A program made the translations under genes and the position numbers. 64,000 nt of DNA, taken from NCBI RefSeq assembly GCF_016234775.1, contig NZ_JACRAH010000064.1, forward strand, positions 61,066-125,065, written 5' to 3'. Below are positions 45,431 to 53,650 of the stretch, piece by piece (position 1 is the stretch's first letter; each line of letters starts with the position of its first letter). This DNA is from Aquabacterium sp. GTDB taxonomy: Bacteria > Pseudomonadota > Gammaproteobacteria > Burkholderiales > Burkholderiaceae_C. The notes under the pieces were generated by a model, which ran no database searches, was not told the DNA's origin, and was given only the letters and a program-made list of their open reading frames with translations.

Positions 45431-46672
45431 GGCCGACAGTTCCTCCACCAAGAAGCTGTTGCCCATCAGATTCAGTAGCCTGTTGTTCAGCGCGTACCTC
45501 CCCCCAATGGGCTGCCCGTCGTATGTGCCGCGGGCATTGCCTTGCTCGTCGAGGGTGACATCCATGCCACGCCCGGTCAGCGGACCGAAGCAATGCCAGG
45601 TGCCCACGATGTAGGGGCTGGGTGGCGCGCTGCGGCCACGAGGGTCATGGCGAGCAACCGGGGCACTGGTCTGCATGCGCTCGATCCAGTCGGCGGGCAG
45701 TGCAAAGTTCAGGTTCTGTCCGGTGCGCATCTGGAACGTGACGATCCCGATCAGCACGCCTTGCTCATCGAACAGCCCGCCGCCGCTGGACCCTGGCGAG
45801 ATGGGGGCTGTGGTCTGGATGTAGGTGCCTTCCTCGCTGTCGCGCAAGGAGGAGACCATGCCATCGCTGAGCGTGAGGTCCAGCCCTTGCGGTGAGCCGA
45901 TGGCGTAAACCTTCTGGCCGACGTGCACGCTCGCCACTCTGCCGATGGGCACGGGTGGTGCATCCAGGCCGATGACCGACAGCTTGCACAGGTCATGCCG
46001 CTCGTCGTTGATCAGAATGCTGGCGTCATATTGTTTGCCCTGATGCCGGACCCTCAGTCGGGGGCCCGCCTTGGCAACATGGCAGTTGGTGATGGCTTCG
46101 CCCTGGCCGATGACCACGCCACTACCGTGCCCCATCTCGACTCCGCGATCGTTGACCACGTTGATGCGCACGATGCTGGGGGAGGCCTGCGCGAACAACT
46201 GTTCGGGCGTCAGCGCGACCCCTGTTGGTGGGGGCATGGTCGGAGCTTGCGCGGGGGGCGGCGTCGGGATGATGGGGCTGGGCACGTCGGCCTGAGCAGG
46301 CGGGTCCAGTTGCACGGCCAGTTGGCTGGTGTGGTCAACCTTGGGCGCGCTGGCCCGGCCATGTCGGCTCATCATCCATCCGATGGCGATCAACATCGCC
46401 AGCCCGATCGCCCACCACATCTTGCCCTTGCCTTCTGCGTGCACAGGGGACCGCACCGATGGCTGCTGCTTTCTGGCCTGGTCGTGCAGCGAGGCGTCAT
46501 AGACAGCTCGGCGCTGTGCGTTGCCGAGCACGTGCCAGGCTTCTTTCAGGGCCAGTCGCGTGATGGCATCGTCCGGTCGTGTCTCAGCCAGGCGCCTTTC
46601 GTAGGCGGCGCGGATATCTCCTTCGCTGGCCTTGGGGTCCATGCCCAAAGTGGCGTAGAGGCTTTTCTTCAT
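45377..46672 (-). CDS. Degenerate J-domain, membrane-anchored trypsin-like protease
   Basis: A 431-residue protein. Residues 1-65 look like a J domain (LYATLGMDPKASEGDIRAAYERRL ... LKEAWHVLGNAQRRAVYD, two parts), but RPD replaces the HPD needed to stimulate Hsp70. A single membrane helix (about 85-103) and a Pro-rich linker follow, then a trypsin-like domain with His in ITNCHVA, Asp in RHDLCKL and Ser in PGSSGGGLF. A C-terminal domain of about 90 residues with GTWHCFG is unrecognised. Start 46672 is favoured by AGGG upstream; 46702 is possible. The 3' end overlaps bufC by 54 bases, tail to tail. Confidence 0.82.
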   Translation of the reverse strand: MKKSLYATLGMDPKASEGDIRAAYERRLAETRPDDAITRLALKEAWHVLGNAQRRAVYDASLHDQARKQQPSVRSPVHAEGKGKMWWAIGLAMLIAIGWMMSRHGRASAPKVDHTSQLAVQLDPPAQADVPSPIIPTPPPAQAPTMPPPTGVALTPEQLFAQASPSIVRINVVNDRGVEMGHGSGVVIGQGEAITNCHVAKAGPRLRVRHQGKQYDASILINDERHDLCKLSVIGLDAPPVPIGRVASVHVGQKVYAIGSPQGLDLTLSDGMVSSLRDSEEGTYIQTTAPISPGSSGGGLFDEQGVLIGIVTFQMRTGQNLNFALPADWIERMQTSAPVARHDPRGRSAPPSPYIVGTWHCFGPLTGRGMDVTLDEQGNARGTYDGQPIGGRYALNNRLLNLMGNSFLVEELSASRMVLSKGEGRRLACTH

Positions 46673-46781
46673 GTTGGCAATCCCTGTTGCAATCGTGCTC
46701 ATTCCGGCTGGGACGACGAGGTGCTGTCGATCTTATTCGGCCATGGCATGGCGAACTTGAGCACGGGCAGGCATGGGCGTT

Positions 46782-46795
46782 GCTTGTATACAAGC
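46782..46795. promoter_or_regulatory. Probable GntR operator upstream of the ABC transporter/hydrolase cluster
   Basis: GCTTGTATACAAGC is a perfect 14-bp palindrome 85 bases before the first transporter gene. TTGTATACAA-type sites are bound by many FCD-class GntR regulators, and one such regulator ends this cluster at 55974. The link is inferred. Confidence 0.55.
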
Positions 46796-46879
46796 CTGTA
46801 CATCACCCGGTATGGCAGATCGCCTCAAGGCGGTGCGCGGGTGGTGGGTTGTGCAACAGATTGGTGCAAGGAGATACGC

Positions 46880-48001
46880 ATGTCGTCAATGGATCAATGG
46901 AATCGTCGGACGTGGATCAAGGGTGTCGGGGCTGCAGGTGCCGGCTTGGCGCTGGGTGGGCTGTCCGATCTGGTGATGGCCCAGAAACCGCTGACGATCG
47001 GCATGATCTATGTCGGCCCGAAGGATGACTTCGGCTACAACCAGTCGCACTACGAGGCCGCCTCCGAGATCAAGAAGTTGCCTGGCATCAAGATCGTGGG
47101 CGAAGAAAACGTGCCAGAGACTCAGTCCGTGCAAAAGACCATGCAGGGCATGATCTCGCAGGATGGCGCCACGCTGCTGTTCCCGACCTCGTTTGGTTAC
47201 TTCAATCCGCACATCCTGGATGTGGCCAAGAAGAACCCGGACGTTCGCTTTGCCCACTGCGGCGGCATGTGGGATGCGGCCAAGCACCCCAAGACCGTGG
47301 GCAGCTTCTTCGGCTACATCGACGAGTGCCAGTACCTCAATGGCGTGATCGCTGGCCACATGACGAAGTCCAAGAAGATTGGCTTCATCGCGGCCAAGCC
47401 CATCCCGCAGGTGCTGCGCAACATCAACGCCTTCACGCTGGGGGCGCGTTCGGTGCACCCGGACATCACCTGCTCGGTCATCTTCACGGGTGACTGGTCC
47501 ATGCCGGTGAAAGAGGCCGAGGCCACGAACAGCCTGGCCGACCAGGGCGTGGACGTGTTCACCATGCACGTGGACGGCCCCAAGGTCATCGTGGAAACCG
47601 CTGCCAAGCGCGGCAAGTTCGTGTGTGGCTACCACGCTTCGCAAGCCAAGCTGGCGCCCAACGCCTACCTCACTGGTGCCGAGTGGAACTGGGTCACGCC
47701 ATACAAGCAGATCGTCGAAGCCGCGCGCACCGGCAAGCCTCACCCCAACTTCCTGCGCGGCGGTTTGAAGGAAGGCTTCGTCAAGACCTCGCCTTATGGC
47801 GCCATGGTGCCCGAAGGCGCCCGCAAGCAGGCCGATGCCATCAAGGCCGCCATGCTCAAGGACGAGTTCGAGATCTTCAAGGGTGAGATCAAGGACAACA
47901 CGGGCAAGGTTGTGATTGCCAAGGGCACCACGATGAAACAGATCGACCCCGCACTGGAAGGCATGAACTACCTCGTGGAAGGTGTGATCGGCAAGGTCTG
48001 A
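46880..48001 (+). CDS. BMP-family ABC transporter substrate-binding protein
   Basis: A 373-residue periplasmic receptor. The N-terminus NRRTWIKGVGAAGAGLALGG is a twin-arginine signal, cut near VMA. The body is of the Bmp/Med type (IGMIYVGPKDDFGYN, a purine/nucleoside-receptor-like fold). ATG 46880 follows AAGGAGA. It heads a cluster of two permeases, two amide hydrolases, an ATPase and allophanate hydrolase, so its ligand is more likely a ureido compound such as biuret or triuret than a nucleoside. That is inference. Confidence 0.92.
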   Translation: MSSMDQWNRRTWIKGVGAAGAGLALGGLSDLVMAQKPLTIGMIYVGPKDDFGYNQSHYEAASEIKKLPGIKIVGEENVPETQSVQKTMQGMISQDGATLLFPTSFGYFNPHILDVAKKNPDVRFAHCGGMWDAAKHPKTVGSFFGYIDECQYLNGVIAGHMTKSKKIGFIAAKPIPQVLRNINAFTLGARSVHPDITCSVIFTGDWSMPVKEAEATNSLADQGVDVFTMHVDGPKVIVETAAKRGKFVCGYHASQAKLAPNAYLTGAEWNWVTPYKQIVEAARTGKPHPNFLRGGLKEGFVKTSPYGAMVPEGARKQADAIKAAMLKDEFEIFKGEIKDNTGKVVIAKGTTMKQIDPALEGMNYLVEGVIGKV

Positions 48002-48042
48002 TCCGCCTTGGGTCCTGTCTGACGGTTGGGAAAGGAGTGCCC

Positions 48043-49188
48043 ATGAGCGATTCGCGCGTGGCCGTGGTGTTTGACAGCGTGGTGTTGCCGGTGCTGGCTC
48101 TGGCTGGCGCGGTACTGCTGTTTGGCGGCTTTGTGTGGCTTGGTGGCACCAGCCCGACCGAGACCTGGGTGTTGCTGTTCAAGGGGGCATTCGGTGATGC
48201 CTTCTCCTGGCAGAACACCCTGCAGCGGGCCGCCCCGCTGATGCTGACGGCCTTGTGCGTGGCGATCCCGCAGCGCGCTGGCTTGATGGTCATTGGCGGG
48301 GAGGGCGCGCTGGTGCTGGGCGGGCTGGCCTGTGCCGGCCTGCCCTATTTGCTGACGCCGCCTTCTGGCCTGACGGGCACCGTGCTCGTGCTCCTGGCCA
48401 GTGCCTTGGCGGGCGGCGCGTGGATCGCGCTGGCTGGCGTGCTGCGCCAGTATCGAGGCGTGAATGAAACCATCAGCTCCTTGCTGATGAGCTATCTGGC
48501 CATCGGCTTGTTCAAGCATTTTGTGGAAGGCCCGATGAGGGACCCCAGCAGCCTGAACAAGCCGTCGACCTTGCCTTTGACTGAGAGCAATCTGCTGGGC
48601 CTGATGCCCGGCTATGAAGTGCATTGGGGCCTGGTGTGGGGCGCTTTGGCTTGCCTGGTTGCGGGCTTCTGGTTGTTCGGTTCCACGCACGGCTTTGCCA
48701 CGCGGGTGGTGGGCGGCAATGCCCGTGCGGCGCGCCTGGTGGGCTTGCCCAGTCACCGTTTGATCATCACTGCCTGCGCCTTGGGTGGGGGCTGCGCCGG
48801 CCTGGCCGGTGGTGTCGAAGTGGCAGCGGTGCACACCAACGCCAATGCCTCCTTGATTGCGGGCTTGGGCTACACGGGGATCCTGGTGTCCTTCGTGGCG
48901 CGCCACAACCCCTTTGCCGTGATCCCCGTGGCCATTCTCTTTGGCGGCTTCGGCTCGGCAGGCAGTTTGCTGCAGCGCCGGCTTGATCTGCCCGATGCCT
49001 CCGTGCTGGTGTTGCAGGGCTTTGCCTTCGTGTTGATTCTGGCCAGCGAAGCTTTGCGTGGCCGCATGGGCGAGTGGATGACGATGCGAGGCGTGCGCCG
49101 GGCTGAGAAGGCTGCGCATGAAACCAGCCGGGCTCGTCTGGCGCGTGAACAGGCGGCCTTGGGTGCCGAAGCGAAGGAGGCGGCATGA
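48043..49188 (+). CDS. ABC transporter permease (BMP-type, first subunit)
   Basis: A 381-residue inner-membrane permease of the branched-chain/nucleoside class (BPD_transp_2 fold), with about nine hydrophobic helices. Conserved stretches include GGEGALVLGGLA, GVNETISSLLMSYLAIGL and GLGYTGILVSFVARHNP. The tail is basic and cytoplasmic. ATG 48043 is preceded by AAAGGAG. It overlaps the second permease by four bases (ATGA), so the two form a coupled heterodimer. Confidence 0.92.
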   Translation: MSDSRVAVVFDSVVLPVLALAGAVLLFGGFVWLGGTSPTETWVLLFKGAFGDAFSWQNTLQRAAPLMLTALCVAIPQRAGLMVIGGEGALVLGGLACAGLPYLLTPPSGLTGTVLVLLASALAGGAWIALAGVLRQYRGVNETISSLLMSYLAIGLFKHFVEGPMRDPSSLNKPSTLPLTESNLLGLMPGYEVHWGLVWGALACLVAGFWLFGSTHGFATRVVGGNARAARLVGLPSHRLIITACALGGGCAGLAGGVEVAAVHTNANASLIAGLGYTGILVSFVARHNPFAVIPVAILFGGFGSAGSLLQRRLDLPDASVLVLQGFAFVLILASEALRGRMGEWMTMRGVRRAEKAAHETSRARLAREQAALGAEAKEAA

Positions 49189-50108
49189 GCGACGTGTCCA
49201 TGTGGTCCGACGTGGCCATTGCCGTGCTGGGTGGTGCCATCCGTGTCGGCACGCCGTTTCTGTTCGTGAGCCTGGGCGAGTGTCTGACTGAAAAATCCGG
49301 CCGCATCAACCTGGGCCTCGAAGGCGTGCTGGTGCTGTCGGCCATGGCGGGCTTTGCGGGCAGCTACCTCACGGGTTCGCCCTGGGCCGGTGTCATGCTG
49401 GCGGGTGTGGCGGGCGCCTTGCTGGCCATGTTGCACGGGCTCTTGTGTTCCCTGCCGCGTGTCAATGACATCGCCACCGGCATTGCCTTGATGCTGCTGG
49501 GGGCCGGACTGGCCTTCTACCTGGGCAAGTCCTTGATTCAGCCACAGGCTGCGCAGATCCCTTCGTTGGAACTCGGCATGTGGAGTGACTCGTCGCAGGT
49601 GCAGGCGGCCTTGCGCATCAATGCCTTGTTCCCGATTGGCGTGGTGCTGGCCGTGCTCTTGTCGTGGGCGCTGGCTGACACACGCTGGGGCCTGATCGTG
49701 CGGATGGCCGGAGACAGCAGCGATGCCGCGCGTGCCCTGGGCTACTCGGTCAACACGGTGCGCGTGCTGGCCACGATGGCGGGGGGCTTCATCGCTGGGT
49801 TGGGTGGCGCGTCCTTGTCGCTGTACTACCCGGGCAGCTGGAATGAAGGTTTGTCCAGCGGGCAAGGCCTGATCGCGGTGGCCCTGGTCATTTTCGCGCG
49901 ATGGCGGCCACTGGCCTGTCTGGGGGCGGCCTTGTTGTTTGGCGGCGCTGGCGCCCTTGGCCCGGCGCTGCAGTCCGTGGGCATCGGCTGGGGCTATCAC
50001 CTCTTCAACGCCATGCCCTATGCCCTGACCTTGCTGATTCTGGTGTGGACCTGCAGCCCCAAGCGTTCCCTGCAAGGTGCGCCGATGGAGCTGGGTGTGT
50101 CCCGTTGA
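49185..50108 (+). CDS. ABC transporter permease (BMP-type, second subunit)
   Basis: A 307-residue permease of the same class, with [20 protein letters not shown] near the start, [21 protein letters not shown] and [20 protein letters not shown]. About eight hydrophobic helices. It pairs with the preceding permease. The biuret-hydrolase-like gene starts ten bases after its stop; the ATPase of the transporter is separated from the permeases by that gene and by a palindrome-rich block. Confidence 0.92.
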   Translation: MSDVSMWSDVAIAVLGGAIRVGTPFLFVSLGECLTEKSGRINLGLEGVLVLSAMAGFAGSYLTGSPWAGVMLAGVAGALLAMLHGLLCSLPRVNDIATGIALMLLGAGLAFYLGKSLIQPQAAQIPSLELGMWSDSSQVQAALRINALFPIGVVLAVLLSWALADTRWGLIVRMAGDSSDAARALGYSVNTVRVLATMAGGFIAGLGGASLSLYYPGSWNEGLSSGQGLIAVALVIFARWRPLACLGAALLFGGAGALGPALQSVGIGWGYHLFNAMPYALTLLILVWTCSPKRSLQGAPMELGVSR

Positions 50109-50118
50109 AGGAGTGTTC

Positions 50119-50814
50119 ATGAATACCTACGTTGATGCCCAACCTTACGCTTGGCCTTACAACGGCGACCTGCGTCCGTCCAATACGGCGCTGATCATCA
50201 TCGACATGCAGACGGATTTCTGCGGCGTGGGTGGTTATGTGGACAAGATGGGGTACGACATCTCGGCCACGCGGGCGCCGATCGAGCCGATCAAGGCCTT
50301 GCTGGCTGTGGCTCGCCAAGTGGGCGTGCTGGTGATCCACACGCGTGAAGGCCATCGGCCTGATCTGAGTGACCTGCCGGCCAACAAGCGCTGGCGTTCG
50401 CGTCAGATCGGCACCAACGGTGTGGGCATCGGCGATGCAGGGCCTTGTGGTCGCATCCTGGTGAGGGGGGAGCCGGGCTGGGACATCATTCCTGAGCTCT
50501 ATCCGATTGAGGGTGAGCCCATCGTGGACAAGCCAGGTAAGGGTTCGTTCTACGCGACCGATCTGGAGCTGATTCTGCGCACCAAGGGGATCGAGAACAT
50601 CATCCTCACGGGCATCACGACCGACGTGTGTGTGCACACCACGATGCGTGATGCGAATGACCGCGGCTTCGAGTGCGTGATGCTGGCAGACTGCACGGGG
50701 GCCACCGATCCGAACAACCATGCGGCTGCGTTTTCGATGATCAAGATGCAGGGTGGGGTGTTTGGTGCAGTGTCGGATTCCAAGGCCGTGATCAAGGCTT
50801 TGCAGTCGCTTTGA
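50119..50814 (+). CDS. biuH: Biuret hydrolase-like cysteine amidohydrolase (isochorismatase fold)
   Basis: A 231-residue enzyme with an intact Asp29-Lys138-Cys171 triad ([24 protein letters not shown]). The Lys-to-Cys spacing of 33 equals that I recall for Rhizobium biuret hydrolase, and stretches such as [25 protein letters not shown] and [18 protein letters not shown] also fit my memory of that enzyme. It would turn biuret into allophanate and ammonia. AtzF encoded downstream would consume the product. The related RutB or N-carbamoyl-type hydrolases are alternatives. It is the last gene before the palindrome-rich block. Confidence 0.75.
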   Translation: MNTYVDAQPYAWPYNGDLRPSNTALIIIDMQTDFCGVGGYVDKMGYDISATRAPIEPIKALLAVARQVGVLVIHTREGHRPDLSDLPANKRWRSRQIGTNGVGIGDAGPCGRILVRGEPGWDIIPELYPIEGEPIVDKPGKGSFYATDLELILRTKGIENIILTGITTDVCVHTTMRDANDRGFECVMLADCTGATDPNNHAAAFSMIKMQGGVFGAVSDSKAVIKALQSL

Positions 50815-50886
50815 TGTTGGCTGGAGTGCGTGGACATGATCTGTTTTGAACGCTCCGCTCAGGGGGCTTTGGCGGTCGAGCAGGCC

Positions 50887-50980
50887 GTGAGGCTTGGCTG
50901 GACAGCTCCGCTCATGTCCTCCGGCCGGGCTGCGCCTGACCTCCCCCTTTACTTCGCTGCGCTATCCAGCCAAGCCTCAC
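50887..50980. repeat. Perfect 16-bp inverted repeat, 62-base loop
   Basis: GTGAGGCTTGGCTGGA (50887-50902) is matched exactly by its reverse complement at 50965-50980. The loop contains the 50940-50958 segment that pairs with 51110-51128. Confidence 0.9.
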
Positions 50981-51002
50981 GGCAGCGAGACGCTCTGGCA
51001 GC

Positions 51003-51059
51003 GCCTTCGCTACGCGAAGGCTTGGGAAATTGCAGCGGCGCTAGCCGCTGCAATTTCCC
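51003..51059. repeat. Two adjacent perfect hairpins
   Basis: GCCTTCGC/GCGAAGGC (51003-51010 with 51014-51021, 3-base loop) is followed at once by a 16-bp stem GGGAAATTGCAGCGGC (51024-51039 with 51044-51059, 4-base loop). No T-run follows, so they are not ordinary terminators. Confidence 0.9.
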
Positions 51060-51090
51060 CTCTTCCCTCCAGCGCGGTGCAAGGAAGGGG

Positions 51091-51249
51091 CAGCAAGGGG
51101 GCATGGCGGAGCGAAGTAAAGGGGGAGGCATGGGCGCAGCCCATGACGGAGGAGCGAGCCCCGACACAAACAGTCCTGAGGACTGTTTGTGCGTGGCGAG
51201 CGCCAGGGGCTCTGCCCCCTGGCATGAGCGCAGCCGTGCCCCCTTGCTG
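51091..51249. repeat. 17-bp inverted repeat enclosing three smaller hairpins
   Basis: CAGCAAGGGGGCATGGC (51091-51107) pairs with 51233-51249 with one mismatch. Inside are CATGGG/CCCATG (51129-51145), the palindrome CACAAACAGTCCT around one base (51165-51191) and GCCAGGGG/CCCCTGGC (51202-51223). As RNA or single-stranded DNA this would fold into a multi-branched structure of about 160 bases. Confidence 0.85.
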
Positions 51250-51329
51250 TTCTTTCCGGTTTCACCGCACACCCCTTCCCATCCCCCATCCATCCGCGTC
51301 AAACGCGCTGCACCAGGAGTCAGCCACCC

Positions 51330-52931
51330 ATGACCGCCCCGCTCGACCCCAGCCTGCAGCCACCACCTAAAACAGGTGCCCTGGCCCTGTCCACCTACCA
51401 ACTCACCAAGCGCTTCGGCAGCTTCACCGCCCTGGACAACGTCTCCATCGACGTGCGCCCCGGTACCGTGCATGCCCTGCTCGGTGAAAACGGCGCCGGC
51501 AAGAGCACCCTGGTCAAGGCCATCGTCGGCTATCACCAACCCGACGACGGTGCCGTGCTGATCGACGGTCGCGAGCATGCCATCACCTCGCCTGTCGTGG
51601 CCCGTCACCTCGGCATCGGCATGGTCTACCAGCACTTCACCGTCGTACCCGGCATGACCGTGGCCGAGAACCTGCTGCTGGCCAAGGGCGAGCTGCCCGC
51701 CATCGTGCCCTGGCGCAAGGTCCGTCAGGAGCTGGAAGCCTTCATGGCCACCACGCCCTTCAAGCTCGATCTGGATGCCCGCCCCATGGACCTGTCCGCT
51801 GGCGAGAAACAGAAGCTCGAGATCCTCAAGCAGCTCTTCCTCAAGCCGCGCCTGCTCATCCTTGATGAGCCCACCTCCGTCCTGACGCCACAGGAAGCAG
51901 ACGAGGTGCTGGGCGCCCTGCGTGACCGCGCCCATGCCGGTGAGGTCAGCGTCATCATGATCTCGCACAAGTTCCGCGAGGTCATGGAAGTGGCCGACGA
52001 CGTCAGCGTGTTGCGCCGAGGGCAGCTTATGGGCAGCCACCGCGTGGCCGATACCTCGCCAGCCTTGCTGGGCGCCGAGATGATGGGGCTCAGCGCTGGC
52101 GCGGCCACACCAGCGGCCGTGTCTTCCGAAGAAATGCCCCGCGAACCCTTTCCTGCCGCACCCATTCGCTTGCGTGTCGACAAGCTCAGTGTGGCCGGTG
52201 ACCGCGGCGAGCGCGCCGTGCACGAGTTGTCGCTCAACGTTCGCGGTGGCGAGATCGTGGGCATCGCTGGCGTGTCCGGCAACGGCCAGCGTGAACTGAT
52301 GGAGGCCCTGGTGGGCCAGCGTGACCGTGAGTCCGGCGAAGTCTGGATGGCCGATGAGCGCTACCACGCCAGGCGCGAGCAGAACCAGCGCCTGAACGTG
52401 CGCAGCCTGCCCGAGGAGCCTCTGCGCAATGCCTGTGTGGGCGATTTGAGCGTGGCGCTCAACATGGGCCTGCGTCGATTCGATCAGGCACCGGTGGCCT
52501 GCTTCGGCTGGATGCGCGGCAGCCTGCTGCGAGACAAGGCCAAGGAGCTGATTGCCAGCTACAAGGTCAAGACACAGGGCGAGAACGCGCCCATTCGTTC
52601 CCTGTCAGGTGGCAATGTGCAGCGCGCCGTGCTGGCCCGGGAGTTCGATGGGCAGGTCGATGTGCTGCTGGTGTCCAACCCGGTCTTCGGTCTGGACTTT
52701 GCCGCCGTGGCCGAGATCCACAGCCGCATCATGGCGGTGCGCAACAAGGGTGGGGCAGTGCTGCTGGTCAGTGAAGATCTGGACGAGCTGCTCAAGCTGG
52801 CTGACCGCATCGTGGTCATGAGCGAAGGGCGCATCGTGCACGAGTGCGATGCGCGTGATGCCGATCGCCACGTGCTGGGCGCCTTCATGGGCGGTGCGCA
52901 CCACCATCATCCCGTCAAGGAGGCCGCATGA
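51330..52931 (+). CDS. ABC transporter ATP-binding protein (BMP-type, two nucleotide-binding domains)
   Basis: A 533-residue fused ATPase for the permeases upstream. The first domain has Walker [10 protein letters not shown], signature LSAGEKQ and Walker [10 protein letters not shown]. The second has a degenerate Walker A ([10 protein letters not shown], no Lys), signature LSGGNVQ and an altered Walker B ([11 protein letters not shown]), as is usual for this class, where one site is catalytic. A His-rich tail [10 protein letters not shown] may bind metal. ATG 51330 follows AGGAG. It overlaps the next hydrolase gene by four bases. Confidence 0.93.
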   Translation: MTAPLDPSLQPPPKTGALALSTYQLTKRFGSFTALDNVSIDVRPGTVHALLGENGAGKSTLVKAIVGYHQPDDGAVLIDGREHAITSPVVARHLGIGMVYQHFTVVPGMTVAENLLLAKGELPAIVPWRKVRQELEAFMATTPFKLDLDARPMDLSAGEKQKLEILKQLFLKPRLLILDEPTSVLTPQEADEVLGALRDRAHAGEVSVIMISHKFREVMEVADDVSVLRRGQLMGSHRVADTSPALLGAEMMGLSAGAATPAAVSSEEMPREPFPAAPIRLRVDKLSVAGDRGERAVHELSLNVRGGEIVGIAGVSGNGQRELMEALVGQRDRESGEVWMADERYHARREQNQRLNVRSLPEEPLRNACVGDLSVALNMGLRRFDQAPVACFGWMRGSLLRDKAKELIASYKVKTQGENAPIRSLSGGNVQRAVLAREFDGQVDVLLVSNPVFGLDFAAVAEIHSRIMAVRNKGGAVLLVSEDLDELLKLADRIVVMSEGRIVHECDARDADRHVLGAFMGGAHHHHPVKEAA

Positions 52932-53596
52932 TCAAGACCGTTCACGCTCAGCCCTTCGATTACCCGTTCGACATCCGGCATACGGCGCTGCTCATCATCG
53001 ACATGCAACGTGACTTTGTCGAGCCCGGCGGTTTCGGGGCCTCTCTGGGCAACGATGTGAGCCTGCTGCAGGCCATCGTGCCCACCTGCCAGCGTGTCCT
53101 GCAGGCCTGGCGTGAGATGGGCGGCTGGGTGGTGCACACCCGTGAGGCTCACAAGGCCGATCTGTCTGATTGCCCACCTGCCAAACTCAACCGCGGCTCG
53201 CCCACCTTGCGCATCGGCGATGTGGGGCCGATGGGCCGCATCCTCATTCGCGGTGAACCCGGTCACGCCATCATCCCCGAACTCGCGCCCATCGAAGGCG
53301 AACTGGTCATCGACAAACCAGGCAAGGGCGCCTTCTACGCCACGCCTTTGCGCGAAGCCCTGGAGGTGCGCCAGATCACCCACCTCATCGTGATGGGGGT
53401 GACCACCGAGGTGTGCGTGCAGACCAGCATGCGCGAAGCCAATGACCGCGGTTATGACTGCCTGCTGGTCGAGGATGGCACCGAAAGTTACTTCCCGCAG
53501 TTCAAGCAAGCCACGCTGGAGATGATCCGCGCCCAAGGTGCCATCGTGGGCTGGACGGCACCCAGTGAGGCTTTGCTGCAGGCCCTGGCTGCCTGA
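52928..53596 (+). CDS. Second isochorismatase-fold cysteine amidohydrolase, possible triuret hydrolase
   Basis: A 222-residue paralogue of the hydrolase at 50119 with an intact Asp25-Lys130-Cys163 triad ([23 protein letters not shown]); Lys-to-Cys spacing is again 33. Sequence outside the core is clearly different, so the substrate should differ. Triuret hydrolase (TrtA) is known to occur with biuret hydrolase and AtzF, which makes triuret a good guess; peroxyureidoacrylate-type (RutB) or other carbamoyl amide substrates remain possible. It overlaps the ATPase gene and lies 54 bases before atzF. Confidence 0.7.
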   Translation: MIKTVHAQPFDYPFDIRHTALLIIDMQRDFVEPGGFGASLGNDVSLLQAIVPTCQRVLQAWREMGGWVVHTREAHKADLSDCPPAKLNRGSPTLRIGDVGPMGRILIRGEPGHAIIPELAPIEGELVIDKPGKGAFYATPLREALEVRQITHLIVMGVTTEVCVQTSMREANDRGYDCLLVEDGTESYFPQFKQATLEMIRAQGAIVGWTAPSEALLQALAA

Positions 53597-53650
53597 GGTG
53601 TCAAGCCCTCACCGCATTCGCCCTTCATTTTTCTTCTACCCTTTGATCGC

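Larger units (their letters stand above)
50815..51329. other. Palindrome-rich non-coding block inside the transporter/hydrolase cluster
   Basis: This 515-base gap has no convincing gene: reading frames here are short, arginine/proline-rich and present in several frames because of base composition. It contains at least seven inverted repeats, the largest listed separately. One 19-base segment at 50940-50958 recurs inverted at 51110-51128, with surrounding similarity of about 45 bases, so the block looks built from two facing copies of a dispersed repeat. The last 80 bases hold a pyrimidine-rich stretch and the AGGAG site of the ATPase gene. Confidence 0.75.

Noticed and set aside
45923..46879. 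Long upstream extension of the BMP receptor frame
   Set aside because: It runs antisense through the protease gene; the ATG at 46880 with AAGGAGA and a twin-arginine signal is clearly the start.
50830..51370. Open frames of 158-167 codons on the + strand, and several on the minus strand, in the palindrome-rich block
   Set aside because: Several overlapping frames on both strands, low-complexity Arg/Pro/Ser sequence and overlap with perfect inverted repeats; better explained as non-coding repeats.
52240..52830. Loss of the Walker A lysine in the second ATPase domain, seen first as a possible inactivation
   Set aside because: Degenerate second nucleotide sites are normal in this BMP-type ATPase class, so it is not evidence of decay.
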